From contig NZ_LQCI01000034.1 of assembly GCF_001613935.1 (NCBI RefSeq), forward strand, positions 535,031 to 599,030: a DNA stretch of 64,000 nucleotides, in the 5' to 3' direction. The position numbers and the translations under genes were made by a program. The notes below the pieces were generated by a model. It made no database searches and was not told where the DNA came from. It worked only from the letters and a program-made list of their open reading frames with translations. This document shows, piece after piece, positions 1-8,201 of this stretch. Position 1 is the stretch's first letter. Each line of letters begins with the position of its first letter. This DNA comes from Amycolatopsis regifaucium (GTDB lineage: Bacteria > Actinomycetota > Actinomycetes > Mycobacteriales > Pseudonocardiaceae).

Positions 1-64
1 GACGCGGTTGTTGCGTCGGCAACGATCGCGACCAGAGGACTGAACGCGGAAGTAGGGTCGCGGC

Positions 65-790
65 GTGATGAGCCGTGCGGTGGTACTCGCCCCGATCCTT
101 CTCGCGCAAGCCGTCCGGGTGCGCCGTACGACGCCCAGGCTGCCAGGCGCGACAGGCCCGGTCAGCGGCCTCGTGGAAGGCGAGGGCCGCCCGCTGCGGC
201 TCGCGGTGCTCGGCGAGTCCACTGTGGACGGCGTCGGCGCGGCGACACACGCCGAGGCGCTGACCGGACGGCTCGCGGAGGAACTCGCCCGGGACGGCCG
301 CGCCGTCGCCTGGCAGGCCATCGGCAAGACCGGGGCCAACGCGCACGTGGTGCGCGAGGAGCTACTGCCGCTGCTCGAACCCGCCGACGTCGTGGTGATC
401 GCGCTCGGCGTCAACGACACGATCGAACTCCACTCGGCCACGCGTTATCGCCGTGACCTGCTCGATCTGATCGTCTCCCTGCGGCGCCGCGCCGGGCGAA
501 TCCCGGTGGTGCTGGCCGGGGTGCCGCCGATGGGCCGGTTCCCCGCCCTGCCGCGTCCGCTGCGGGACGTCCTCGGCGCCCGGTCGGCCGCCCTCGACGC
601 CGCGGCCGCCCGGCTGGCGTCGCTGCCCGGCGTCGTCCACGTCCCGATGCCCGCCGCGATGCTCGACCCCGCGACCTTCGCCGAGGACCGTTTCCATCCC
701 GGTCCGGAGGGCTACCGGCGCTGGGCCGGGCAACTCGCGGACGTGACCCGGCAGCTACTCAGTGACACTTTCCCGCCGGAAAGCCGCTGA
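65..790 (+). CDS. SGNH/GDSL-family hydrolase
   Basis: Predicted esterase or lipase of the SGNH family, 241 aa. Block I is present as LGES with nucleophile Ser52, block III as GVND with Asn117, and block V as D208-x-x-H211, so the catalytic set looks complete. There is only a short hydrophobic stretch at residues 4-17 and no clear signal-peptidase site, so export is uncertain. Codons 52-55 (STVD) fall on a 13-bp palindrome that recurs elsewhere in the window. Start: GTG at 65 is directly followed by ATG at 68; an AGTAGGG stretch upstream is a weak ribosome site for either. The substrate cannot be told from sequence. Confidence 0.85.
   Translation: MMSRAVVLAPILLAQAVRVRRTTPRLPGATGPVSGLVEGEGRPLRLAVLGESTVDGVGAATHAEALTGRLAEELARDGRAVAWQAIGKTGANAHVVREELLPLLEPADVVVIALGVNDTIELHSATRYRRDLLDLIVSLRRRAGRIPVVLAGVPPMGRFPALPRPLRDVLGARSAALDAAAARLASLPGVVHVPMPAAMLDPATFAEDRFHPGPEGYRRWAGQLADVTRQLLSDTFPPESR
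217..229. repeat. GTCCACTGTGGAC palindrome, copy 1
   Basis: Odd-centred perfect palindrome inside the SGNH hydrolase gene, spanning the codons for Ser-Thr-Val-Asp and using the rare Thr codon ACT. Identical copies lie at 37394 and 53911. Confidence 0.7.
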
Positions 791-906
791 TCAGGTCACC
801 CTCCTGCCACAAATCCAGAAATTTATCCGAAAAAGCTGGCTCTGCGTGTATCTGGTGGCAGCCTCGCTGCGTCTTATGGAGCAGTCGAGGAAATGAGGGA
901 CACCCG

Positions 907-1068
907 ATGACGACCGAGACCAGCACCGCACCCGTCGAGGACGAGGCCACAGCCACCGAAGACCTCGAAGCCACCCCGAAGCCGATCACGGCTCCGGTCC
1001 CGCCCCGTCCCGGGACGAGCCCGGACGGCAACTGGGAGCCGAACGGCACCAATCCACCGGTGAACTGA
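907..1068 (+). CDS. Small acidic, Pro/Thr-rich peptide (53 aa)
   Basis: Unrecognised 53-aa protein. It starts MTTETSTAPVED, is rich in Thr, Ala, Pro and Glu, has no Cys, no hydrophobic segment and no signal peptide, and ends in a Gly/Asn/Pro segment (SPDGNWEPNGTNPPVN). A good ribosome site (GAGGGA) sits 7-8 bases before the ATG, and a strong 9-bp hairpin follows the stop, so it looks like a separately transcribed unit. It lies directly upstream of the sigma factor, beta-sandwich and CHAT genes. A role as a partner or substrate of the CHAT protein is possible but is inference from position only. The ribosome site and terminator are the main evidence that the frame is real. Confidence 0.55.
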   Translation: MTTETSTAPVEDEATATEDLEATPKPITAPVPPRPGTSPDGNWEPNGTNPPVN

Positions 1069-1089
1069 ACTAACACAGACGGGTGATGT

Positions 1090-1112
1090 CCGGAGGCCGA
1101 GGGGGCCTCCGG
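1090..1112 (+). terminator. Hairpin terminator after the small peptide
   Basis: Perfect 9-bp stem CCGGAGGCC/GGCCTCCGG with a 5-base loop, 22 bases after the stop codon. It lacks a T-tract, as is common in actinomycetes. Confidence 0.65.
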
Positions 1113-1399
1113 GCATTGCCTCCGGGTGCTCCTTCGGGGGAGGGGGACGCCCGGACGCGGGCCCGTTGGGGAGCGGGCCCGGGGGGAGGGAAAAGGGCCG
1201 GCCGGTGCGCAGTCCACACCTACTCGCGCCGGCCGGTGCCTTCGTCCTCGACCGCCGATACGCCAGTTGTCCGGATATCCGACACAAAATAGTTAGTGAC
1301 TTGATGTATCCCAGAGCCTCTAGCACGCTCCTTTTCCCCGAAGGGCCCGCGATACTGCCAGCGCCGACACGAAGACACGTCCGAAGTGGGGCAGATACG

Positions 1400-2005
1400 G
1401 TGACCGACGTGCAAACGACCGAGGTAGACCCGCCATGGGAAGGACTGACCGGTGCCGATCTGCATGCCGCCTGCATGCGCGCGGCGCGGGCCGGTGACCG
1501 CCAGGCGATGGACAGACTTGTGCTCGAGCTGACCCCGCTCGTGTGGCATGTCGCGCGTGCGAACGGGCTCGATCGCCTGACCGCCGAGGACGTAGTCCAG
1601 ACGGTGTGGCTCGCCCTGTTCAGCCAACTCGAGAAACTTCGGGACCCCAAGGCCCTGGCCGCCTGGTTGATCACCACCACCAGACGCGAAGCGCAGCATC
1701 CGTTCGGCCGCCGCGCTCAGCCGGTGCCGCTGACCGACGAGCTGGCCGAAAACATGGAGAGCACCCATCCGGCTCCGGAGGAGGAAGCCGTCCGCGCCGA
1801 CCGGGACCGCCGGGTCTGGCGCGCCTTCCTCCGTCTGCCGCATCGCTGTCAGCAGCTCCTCCGGCTGACCGTGCTCGCCGGACGGGCCGAATACCAACTG
1901 GTCGCCGAAGCACTCCGCATGCCGCGCGGAAGTGTCGGCCCGACCAGGGGCCGTTGCCTCGAATCGATGCGCGACCTGCTGGCCCACGAAGGGGGAAGCC
2001 GATGA
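1400..2005 (+). CDS. ECF-like RNA polymerase sigma factor
   Basis: Sigma-70-family factor of the short ECF type, 201 aa from the GTG at 1400. Region 2 is visible around residues 27-80, with a DVVQTVW...AAWLITTTRRE pattern typical of region 2.2-2.4. Region 4 follows a variable linker, with a LPHRCQQLLRL helix and a second helix-turn-helix ending GPTRGRCLESMRDLL. The frame is open upstream to 1166, but that extension is Arg/Pro-rich and crosses the likely promoter, so the GTG at 1400 is preferred. The stop overlaps the next start as ATGA, so it is translationally coupled to the beta-sandwich gene. No classical zinc anti-sigma factor gene is adjacent. Control by the neighbouring proteins is inferred from context. 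Confidence 0.85.
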   Translation: MTDVQTTEVDPPWEGLTGADLHAACMRAARAGDRQAMDRLVLELTPLVWHVARANGLDRLTAEDVVQTVWLALFSQLEKLRDPKALAAWLITTTRREAQHPFGRRAQPVPLTDELAENMESTHPAPEEEAVRADRDRRVWRAFLRLPHRCQQLLRLTVLAGRAEYQLVAEALRMPRGSVGPTRGRCLESMRDLLAHEGGSR

Positions 2006-2481
2006 ACGACCTCGGGACGCCGGGGGAGATGACCTCCCCGGGCGATGAGGCCTTGCTGGCCGATATCGGGCGCTTCATGGACGAAATGGACCCGCCACCG
2101 GGAGATCTGGTGCAGCGGGTTCAGTTCGCGCTCGCGCTCGAAAACCTCGACGTCGAGGTCGCCCGCTGGGAACGGATGGACGCCACGGCGGGAGTCCACG
2201 GGAGCGACACCGGCACGATCACCTTCACCGTCAGCGATCTGACCGTGATGATCAACCTCACCAAGATCGGCAAGAAACACCGGATCGACGGCTGGCTCGT
2301 GCCCGCCGGCGAGTACGGAGTGGAGGTGCGCGTCGCCGAGCACGGGACGAGTTCCACCACCGCCGACGAGGGCGGCCGGTTCGTGCTGGACGACGTTCCC
2401 CAAGGGACCACGCAGATCGTGATCCACCTCGGTGACGTGTCCTGCCGGAGAACCGTCGTGACCCCGACAGTGGTGCTGTAA
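2002..2481 (+). CDS. Helix plus carboxypeptidase-regulatory-like beta-sandwich protein
   Basis: 159-aa protein of unknown function, coupled to the sigma factor by an ATGA overlap and preceded by GGGGGAAG. Residues about 12-55 are predicted helical and acidic (DEMDPPPGDLVQRVQFALAL). Residues about 70-159 look like a transthyretin or carboxypeptidase-regulatory-like beta-sandwich, with the G-x-F-V-L-D-D-V-P-x-G pattern near residues 130-140. There is no signal peptide or membrane segment. Because it sits between the sigma factor and the CHAT protein, it is a candidate sigma-binding partner or protease substrate; that is inference and no cleavage site can be named. Confidence 0.75.
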   Translation: MNDLGTPGEMTSPGDEALLADIGRFMDEMDPPPGDLVQRVQFALALENLDVEVARWERMDATAGVHGSDTGTITFTVSDLTVMINLTKIGKKHRIDGWLVPAGEYGVEVRVAEHGTSSTTADEGGRFVLDDVPQGTTQIVIHLGDVSCRRTVVTPTVVL

Positions 2482-2499
2482 CCGGACGGCTGTTCCGTT

Positions 2500-5121
2500 A
2501 TGCGGCGCGGGTGTGCTCCCATAGTGCGTGTGCCCGCGCAGCTTCCCGTCGCCGACCCAGTAGCCGAGGCCGCGGATCTCCATCGTCAGGCGATGGCCGC
2601 CGCCGCCGACCACGGTCCGGGTGCCGCGATCAGGCTGTTGCAGCGTGCTTTGTCCTGCCTCGGGCCGGTGGAGGGCGCCGGGCCGGAACGGCTGGAGATC
2701 AGGGTCAGGGTGCTGATCAGCCTCGCCGCGGCCGAGGCGGAGGTCTTGTCCCAAAAGGACGGATTCGCTCGGCTGGACGAGGCAGAGCAGGTGCGGCTTT
2801 CGTTGCCGGAAGGCGAAACCCGGCGTCTGCTCCGGTTCACCGTCGTCCTGCAGCGTGCCGTCGTGCTGATGCGGATCGGGCGGCTGGAGGAAGCGCTCGC
2901 GCTCTATGACGTGGTGCTCCCCAGTCTGGTCGACTCGATGGAGGACCACAGCCTGCTCCTGACCCGGAACATGATGAACCGGGCGTGGCTGCATCTGCAG
3001 ATGACCAATCCCGACGGTGCTTACAAGGATCTGATCGGCGCTCTCGACATCGCGGTCAAGCACGGGCATCGCCGTCTCGAAGGGAAGATCCGGCACAACC
3101 TGGGTGATCACGCCCAGTTGCTCGGCGATATTCCCGAAGCGCTCCGGCACTACGAGCAGGCGGCCTCGATCTTCGTCACCGACGGGCCCGGCTCATTGCC
3201 GCTCGTCCGGCTGGACCAGGCGAAGGCCCTGCTCACCGCCGGGCTCGCGGAGGAGGCGGCGCGGCATCTCGACGAAGCGATCCCCGAACTTCGCGGAAAC
3301 GGCGCGTTCCATGTCGTCGCCGAAGCGGAGGTCGCGCGAGCCGGGGCCGCCATCTTGGAGGGCGACCACGTTCTCGCGAAGAAGCTCGCGACGTCCGCAC
3401 GGCGGAGTTTCCTGCGGCGCGGCAACCGCCGGTGGGCGGAGATCGCGGAGTTGACCAGGCTTCGCGCGGACGCGGTGAAGGTCTTGGCGGACCGGGAGAA
3501 GAGACCGTCCGCGAAACTGCCGGGTCAACTGGCCGAGCTCGCCATCCGGCTGGCCGAACTCGGTCTGCGCGACGAGGCCGGCGCGGCCAGGATGTTCGCG
3601 GTGCGGCTGCTGATCCGCCGCGACGAGACGGCCGCCGCGGAGGAACTGCTGGCGCAGGTGCCGAAACCGCGGCAGACCACACCGATCGACCACCGGATGC
3701 TGCTGCGGCTGTGCCGCGCCGAACTCGCGGTGGCGTCGCATCGGCCGCGGTCGGCGCTCGCCCAGGCGCGGGCCGGGCTGGCGGAACTCGGGCAGATCCG
3801 CGACCGCATGGGCGGGCTCGACCTCGTCTGCGGGACGGCCGCGCACGGCGAGGAACTGGGCAAACTCGCGTTGACGCTGGTGCTCAAGAAGGCGAGGCGC
3901 AGCGGCGCCGGGGCGAAAAGCCTGTTCGCCTGGCTGGAACGCACGCGCGCGCAGATGTACCGCTACGAACCGCTTCCGGTCATCGAGGATCCCGCGCTCG
4001 CCCGGCACATCAACGAAATGCGGCACGTGCAGGGGACGATCCAGGCGCGGCGGCTGTCCGGCGAACCGGTCGGGAAACTCGAGGAGCGGTACGACCGCTT
4101 GCAGCAGGAGGCGACCCGGCTGGGGTGGTACACCAGCCAATGGGGCCGTCCGCGGCCGGTCTCGGCGCCCGAAGAGGTGGTCGAGCGACTCGGGGACCGC
4201 GTTTTGGTCAGTCTGATGGGTTACCGCGACACCTTGTACGCGGTGGTCGTCGACCGCGGCCGGTTCCGGCTCTTGAAGCTGGGTCCGCTCGCGGAGATCG
4301 TCGAGACCGCGCGGCAGTTGCACGCGGACCTCGACGCGCTGGCCCCGGACAACCTGCCCGCGCCGCTGGTCGAGGTCGTCACCGGTTCCGCGCGGCGCCG
4401 GGCGGACAAACTGGACAAGCTGATCTCCGCGTCGCTGGCGAAGACGTTGGAGAACCGCGAGCTGATCATCGTGCCGATCGGTTCGCTGTACGCGCTGCCT
4501 TGGGGTGCTTTGCCGTCACTGCACGGACATCCGGTGTCGATCGCACCGTCGGCGACGGCCTGGGTGACCGCGTCCGGACGACGGAGCAAGGGGCCGGTCC
4601 TGCTCGCCGGCGGGCCCGGCGTGCCGGGTTCGGTCGGTGAGGTGCGGAACCTGCGGTCCGTGTACCCGCGGGCCCGGCTCGTCGACGGGAAGGACGCGAC
4701 CAGCGAGGTCGTACTGTCCGCTTTGGACGGTTCCGGGATGGCGCATCTGGTCGCGCACGGCGCGCACGAACCGGCGAACGCGTTGTTCTCGCGGCTGGAA
4801 CTGGTCGGCGGACCGTTGTACGCGCACGAAACCGCCCGGCTCGCGCATCCGCCGGAACGGGTGGTGCTGGCCGCGTGCGAACTCGCGATGAGTCACATCC
4901 GGCCCGGCGAGGAGGCGCTCGGCTTCGCCGGGACGCTGCTCGCCAGCGGCTCGCGGACGGTGATCGGCGCGATCGCGCGGGTCGGCGACAAGGCGGCCGC
5001 CGACGCGATGTCCGACCTGCACCGGCGGCTGGCTTCGGGGACCTCACCCGCTTTGGCACTCGCCGAAGCGACGGCCGCCGATCCGCTGCGGCGGCCCTTC
5101 CTGTGTCTCGGCGCGGGCTGA
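2500..5121 (+). CDS. TPR-CHAT domain protein (caspase-like protease)
   Basis: Large cytosolic protein, up to 873 aa. The first 450 or so residues are alpha-helical tetratricopeptide-like repeats. The C-terminal region (about 580-873) is a CHAT domain, the caspase/separase-like fold found in bacterial signalling and defence. The His-Cys dyad is visible: H753 in LVAHGAHEP and C793 in VVLAACELA, both in the expected contexts, so the protease is probably active. Start is uncertain: ATG 2500 has no ribosome site; GTG at 2524 and 2530 are alternatives, and the latter would suit a leaderless message. It follows the beta-sandwich gene by about 20-50 bases and probably belongs to the same unit as the sigma factor. 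Confidence 0.85.
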   Translation: MRRGCAPIVRVPAQLPVADPVAEAADLHRQAMAAAADHGPGAAIRLLQRALSCLGPVEGAGPERLEIRVRVLISLAAAEAEVLSQKDGFARLDEAEQVRLSLPEGETRRLLRFTVVLQRAVVLMRIGRLEEALALYDVVLPSLVDSMEDHSLLLTRNMMNRAWLHLQMTNPDGAYKDLIGALDIAVKHGHRRLEGKIRHNLGDHAQLLGDIPEALRHYEQAASIFVTDGPGSLPLVRLDQAKALLTAGLAEEAARHLDEAIPELRGNGAFHVVAEAEVARAGAAILEGDHVLAKKLATSARRSFLRRGNRRWAEIAELTRLRADAVKVLADREKRPSAKLPGQLAELAIRLAELGLRDEAGAARMFAVRLLIRRDETAAAEELLAQVPKPRQTTPIDHRMLLRLCRAELAVASHRPRSALAQARAGLAELGQIRDRMGGLDLVCGTAAHGEELGKLALTLVLKKARRSGAGAKSLFAWLERTRAQMYRYEPLPVIEDPALARHINEMRHVQGTIQARRLSGEPVGKLEERYDRLQQEATRLGWYTSQWGRPRPVSAPEEVVERLGDRVLVSLMGYRDTLYAVVVDRGRFRLLKLGPLAEIVETARQLHADLDALAPDNLPAPLVEVVTGSARRRADKLDKLISASLAKTLENRELIIVPIGSLYALPWGALPSLHGHPVSIAPSATAWVTASGRRSKGPVLLAGGPGVPGSVGEVRNLRSVYPRARLVDGKDATSEVVLSALDGSGMAHLVAHGAHEPANALFSRLELVGGPLYAHETARLAHPPERVVLAACELAMSHIRPGEEALGFAGTLLASGSRTVIGAIARVGDKAAADAMSDLHRRLASGTSPALALAEATAADPLRRPFLCLGAG

Positions 5122-5184
5122 TCCTTTTTCGATTCGCTGGGTGGCCGGTGTGTCATGAGAACCCCTCCTGACACCGCGCGCCCA

Positions 5185-5245
5185 GTGTCCACAATCACCG
5201 CCCACCGCGGGGCAGTTGTCCACAACGACCGTCACCTGTGGACAA
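5185..5245. promoter_or_regulatory. Cluster of three DnaA-box-like sequences
   Basis: Three 9-mers close to the high-GC actinomycete DnaA box TTGTCCACA lie in 61 bases: GTGTCCACA at 5185-5193, TTGTCCACA at 5216-5224, and TGTGGACAA (the same box reversed) at 5237-5245. They sit in the non-coding gap after the CHAT gene. There is no dnaA, dnaN or long AT-rich unwinding region nearby, so this is not an origin. A DnaA titration or regulatory site is possible. Confidence 0.5.
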
Positions 5246-5300
5246 CCCCGCCGACCAGCCCGTTCCGTCGCCCATCACCGGTAGACTGGACTCGGGGCCG

Positions 5301-5320
5301 CCCCCCTTGGGAAGGGCGGG
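5301..5320. terminator. Possible bidirectional terminator
   Basis: CCCCCCTT and AAGGG(C)GGG form an 8-bp stem with one bulge between the convergent CHAT and SRPBCC genes. Weak, with no T-tract. Confidence 0.4.
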
Positions 5321-5328
5321 GGGTGGGG

Positions 5329-5769
5329 TCAGGCGCGTTCGGCGTGTTTCACCAGGCGAGTGGCCAGAAGTGAGACCACGGCGCGCAAAGCGGCGCAGGC
5401 GGCGGCACCGGTGCCGGGCAGCGATTCGGTGAATCGGCCGGTCCAGCGCAGATCCGTGCCACCGGAAGCGTTGGGCGTGAACAAGACTTCAGCGCGATAG
5501 TCCTTCAGCGGCGCGATGCCCGCGAAGCCGTAGACGTGCTTTCGGTCCTGTTCGTATTCCAGCGTCTCCTCGTGGAGATACACCGGCCACAGGCCGACAG
5601 CCCGGACGGCGCCCACCCCGTCCTCACCCGGTTCCCGTGCCCAGCGCGAGTGGAACACCACCGGCTTCGCCCATTCCGACCACCGGGAACCGTCGGCTTC
5701 CAACGCGAAGAGGGAAGCGGGCGAGGCGCTGCTCGTCCGGTTGATTTCGAAGGAGTACGTCTTGCCCAT
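5329..5769 (-). CDS. SRPBCC family protein
   Basis: 146-aa protein of the START/SRPBCC (polyketide cyclase-like) ligand-binding fold. It begins MGKTYSFEINRTSSASPASLFAL, the usual first strand plus helix, and has W-S-E-W and a central GLWPVYLHEETLEYE strand. C-terminal residues 105-146 give the expected long helix (AACAALRAVVSLLATRLVKH). These proteins bind small hydrophobic ligands or act as toxin/cyclase-like proteins; no ligand can be assigned here. It is divergent from the FUSC gene, with 49 bases between starts. Confidence 0.8.
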   Translation of the reverse strand: MGKTYSFEINRTSSASPASLFALEADGSRWSEWAKPVVFHSRWAREPGEDGVGAVRAVGLWPVYLHEETLEYEQDRKHVYGFAGIAPLKDYRAEVLFTPNASGGTDLRWTGRFTESLPGTGAAACAALRAVVSLLATRLVKHAERA

Positions 5770-5818
5770 GTGGCGACGATAACCGCTTCGCCCGCGACGG
5801 ATAAGTCAAGATAGGAGC

Positions 5819-7783
5819 GTGAGCACCCCGCGCCGCGAGATCGCCGCACCGCATTGGCTGGTGCAGCTGCTCCGCAGCACACCGGTTCCCATCCCGTGGA
5901 ACATGGTCGCCAGAGCCGTGCTCGCCCTGGCCGTGCCGTTGGCCGTCGGCTACGCGCTCGGCGACATCGGTGTCGGCGCGCTCATCTCCACCGGCGCCCT
6001 GCCCACCGTCCTGTCCGAATCCGCGGGCCCGTACCGCTACCGCGCCCGCCGTCTCGGCGGTGCCACCGCGGCCGCCGCCCTCGGCTACTTCGCCGGACTG
6101 ATCACCGGCGGTATCCCGGCCGCCTCCATCCCGGTCGTCGTCGGGGTCGCGGCGGTGTCCGCGCTGATCAGCGCGGCAGGCAGCAACGCCTCGGTCGCCG
6201 GGCTGCAGATGTTCGTCTTCTGCGTGCTCGGCACCGGCCAGCACGTGACCGGCCTGCGCGTCGAGCTGCTCCTCGGCTACTTCTGCGTCGGCGCCGCCTG
6301 GAGCCTGCTCATCGCGCTCGCCACCTGGACCTTCCGCGCGACCAGCCCGGAGCGCGGCGCCGTCGCGCACGTCTACGTCGAACTCGCCGCGATGCTGTCC
6401 GCGACCGACGAAGCCACCTCCCGCGTCGCTCGCCACCAGCTCACGACCGCGATGAACACCGCCTACGACCGGCTGCTCACCGCGCGATCCTGGCTTTCGG
6501 GCCGCGACGCCACCTACCGCCAGCTGCTCAACCTGCTCTCGGCCAGCACCCCGGCCGTCGAGGCGTCGGTCGCGATGGTCAACGCCGGCCGCCGGGCCCC
6601 GGACGACGTGATCGACCACTTCATCGCGACGTCGGCCGCCGTACTCGCGAACCAGGAACTGCCGGAACCGCCCGAAGCACCCGAAGACGCCGACCCGGTC
6701 CTCGCCGCGCTCTACGCCGGGCTCGCCCGGATCGGCAAGGGCGACAACCGGAAACGGCGCGAGGTCCAGCCGTGGCACAAACGCCTCCGGAGCTGGGCGG
6801 CCTCGCTCGTCTCCGGCCCGCTCACCTGGTTCGCCGCGCTCCGGCTCACCCTGTGCGTCGCGATCGCCGAAGTCGTCGCGCTGATGGTTCCGTTCGAACG
6901 CTCCTACTGGATCACGCTCACCGTCGGCATCGTCCTCAAACCGGACTTCGGTTCGGTGTTCGGCCGCGCGGTGCTGCGCGGAATCGGCACGGTGATCGGC
7001 GTCGGCATCGGCGCGGCCGTGCTCGCCGCCGGCGGCGAGGGCTGGCTGTTGGTCCTGCTGATCGCCGTGTTCGCGGGCGGCGTCGCGGTCGGCAAGGTCC
7101 GCAACTACGGCATCCTCAGCGCTTTCGTGACGCCGCTGATCATCCTGCAGATGGACCTCGCCAGCACCGGCAGCTGGGACATCGTGCTCGCGCGGCTCGT
7201 GGACACCGTGCTGGGCTGTGCGATCGTCCTCCTCTTCGGCTACCTGCTCTGGCCGGGCAGCCGTCGCCCGCAGGTCGGCGGACGACTCGCCGACAGCCTC
7301 GACTGCCTGGTGAAATACGTCGACAAGGGTCTCGTGCTCGCGCCGTCGGGCGAAGCACGCCTGGAACGCTCACGCGCCCGTCGCCGCGCGTACCGCGCGC
7401 TGGCCGACCTGCGGACCGCGTTCCAACAGGTCGTCGTCGAACCTTCCGCCGCCGGACGGCAAGCGGTCGCCTGGTGGCCGGTGATCGCCGGACTCGAACG
7501 TGTCGCGGACGCCGTCACCGAGGTCGGCGTCACCCTCGGTCGCGGCGCCCCCGCCCCGGCCGACGCCGACATCGCCCTCCTGACGGCCGCGCTCGCCGAA
7601 CTCGCCGCCGCCGTCCGCGAGGAACGGGACCCGGCGGAGATGCCGATGCCCGACAACGAGCAACTGTCCGGAGTGGTCGACCAGATCGGTGCCGCCTTCG
7701 ACGCCGTGCGCGGTCCCGATCTCGTCGAACGCGCACCGTTACGGCTGGTCCGGCGGTTCCTGCCGTACCACCGGCGAGCCTGA
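5819..7783 (+). CDS. FUSC family membrane protein
   Basis: 654-aa inner-membrane protein of the FUSC (fusaric acid resistance / aromatic acid exporter-like) family. Two hydrophobic modules of several helices each are visible, at about residues 25-165 and 335-480, each followed by a soluble alpha-helical region. This is the usual duplicated FUSC layout. The second module contains the conserved run YWITLTVGIVLKPDFG around residue 362. Start is GTG at 5819 with ATAGGAG just upstream. Family members export aromatic or lipid-like compounds, but the substrate here is unknown. Confidence 0.85.
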   Translation: MSTPRREIAAPHWLVQLLRSTPVPIPWNMVARAVLALAVPLAVGYALGDIGVGALISTGALPTVLSESAGPYRYRARRLGGATAAAALGYFAGLITGGIPAASIPVVVGVAAVSALISAAGSNASVAGLQMFVFCVLGTGQHVTGLRVELLLGYFCVGAAWSLLIALATWTFRATSPERGAVAHVYVELAAMLSATDEATSRVARHQLTTAMNTAYDRLLTARSWLSGRDATYRQLLNLLSASTPAVEASVAMVNAGRRAPDDVIDHFIATSAAVLANQELPEPPEAPEDADPVLAALYAGLARIGKGDNRKRREVQPWHKRLRSWAASLVSGPLTWFAALRLTLCVAIAEVVALMVPFERSYWITLTVGIVLKPDFGSVFGRAVLRGIGTVIGVGIGAAVLAAGGEGWLLVLLIAVFAGGVAVGKVRNYGILSAFVTPLIILQMDLASTGSWDIVLARLVDTVLGCAIVLLFGYLLWPGSRRPQVGGRLADSLDCLVKYVDKGLVLAPSGEARLERSRARRRAYRALADLRTAFQQVVVEPSAAGRQAVAWWPVIAGLERVADAVTEVGVTLGRGAPAPADADIALLTAALAELAAAVREERDPAEMPMPDNEQLSGVVDQIGAAFDAVRGPDLVERAPLRLVRRFLPYHRRA

Positions 7784-7862
7784 GGTCTGGCCGAATCACC
7801 CGTACGGGGGAGCGTGAGCATCCTCTCGAACTAATGTTCGAGATTTCACGCATAATCGAAGC

Positions 7863-8201
7863 ATGCTCGACACTGGTGACACGATGCCGCCGGGGCCGCG
7901 TCACCTCCACATGGTTCGGCCCCACCAGCCCGTTTGGGTCGACCTCAAGCTGGTTTACCCGGTCGGCGCGGCGAAAGCCCGCCTCCCCGACGGCCTCGAC
8001 CTGACCGTCATCGTCCCCGGACTGCTGGGGATGTGGCGGGCGACGACGACGGCGCACTGGGTCGGCTGGGTGACCTTCCAGCTCGGCCCGGTCGGCCAGG
8101 GCGGTACGACGCATTCGCAGTGGGTGCTGGCCGAGGCGCTGCGACCGCGCGAGGAGCGGAATCGCTGGTCGGGCAGCTTCCCCTACGAGCGGCGCCGCTA
8201 G
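7863..8201 (+). CDS. Hypothetical protein (112 aa)
   Basis: Unrecognised 112-aa protein. The middle part has alternating hydrophobic residues and several Trp (LLGMWRATTTAHWVGWVTF), suggesting a compact beta-rich fold, and it ends in a basic tail. No signal peptide or membrane segment. Its stop overlaps the stop of the convergent methyltransferase by 4 bases, the kind of tight packing seen for real genes. Codon use looks normal for the window, but no clear ribosome site precedes the ATG. Confidence 0.5.
   Translation: MLDTGDTMPPGPRHLHMVRPHQPVWVDLKLVYPVGAAKARLPDGLDLTVIVPGLLGMWRATTTAHWVGWVTFQLGPVGQGGTTHSQWVLAEALRPREERNRWSGSFPYERRR

Noticed and set aside
1166..1399. N-terminal extension of the sigma factor
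   Set aside because: Arg/Pro-rich, crosses an AT-rich promoter-like area and the CGGATATCCG palindrome; GTG 1400 matches the family start.
5185..5245. Replication origin
   Set aside because: Only three DnaA-type boxes, no dnaA/dnaN neighbours and no AT-rich unwinding region.
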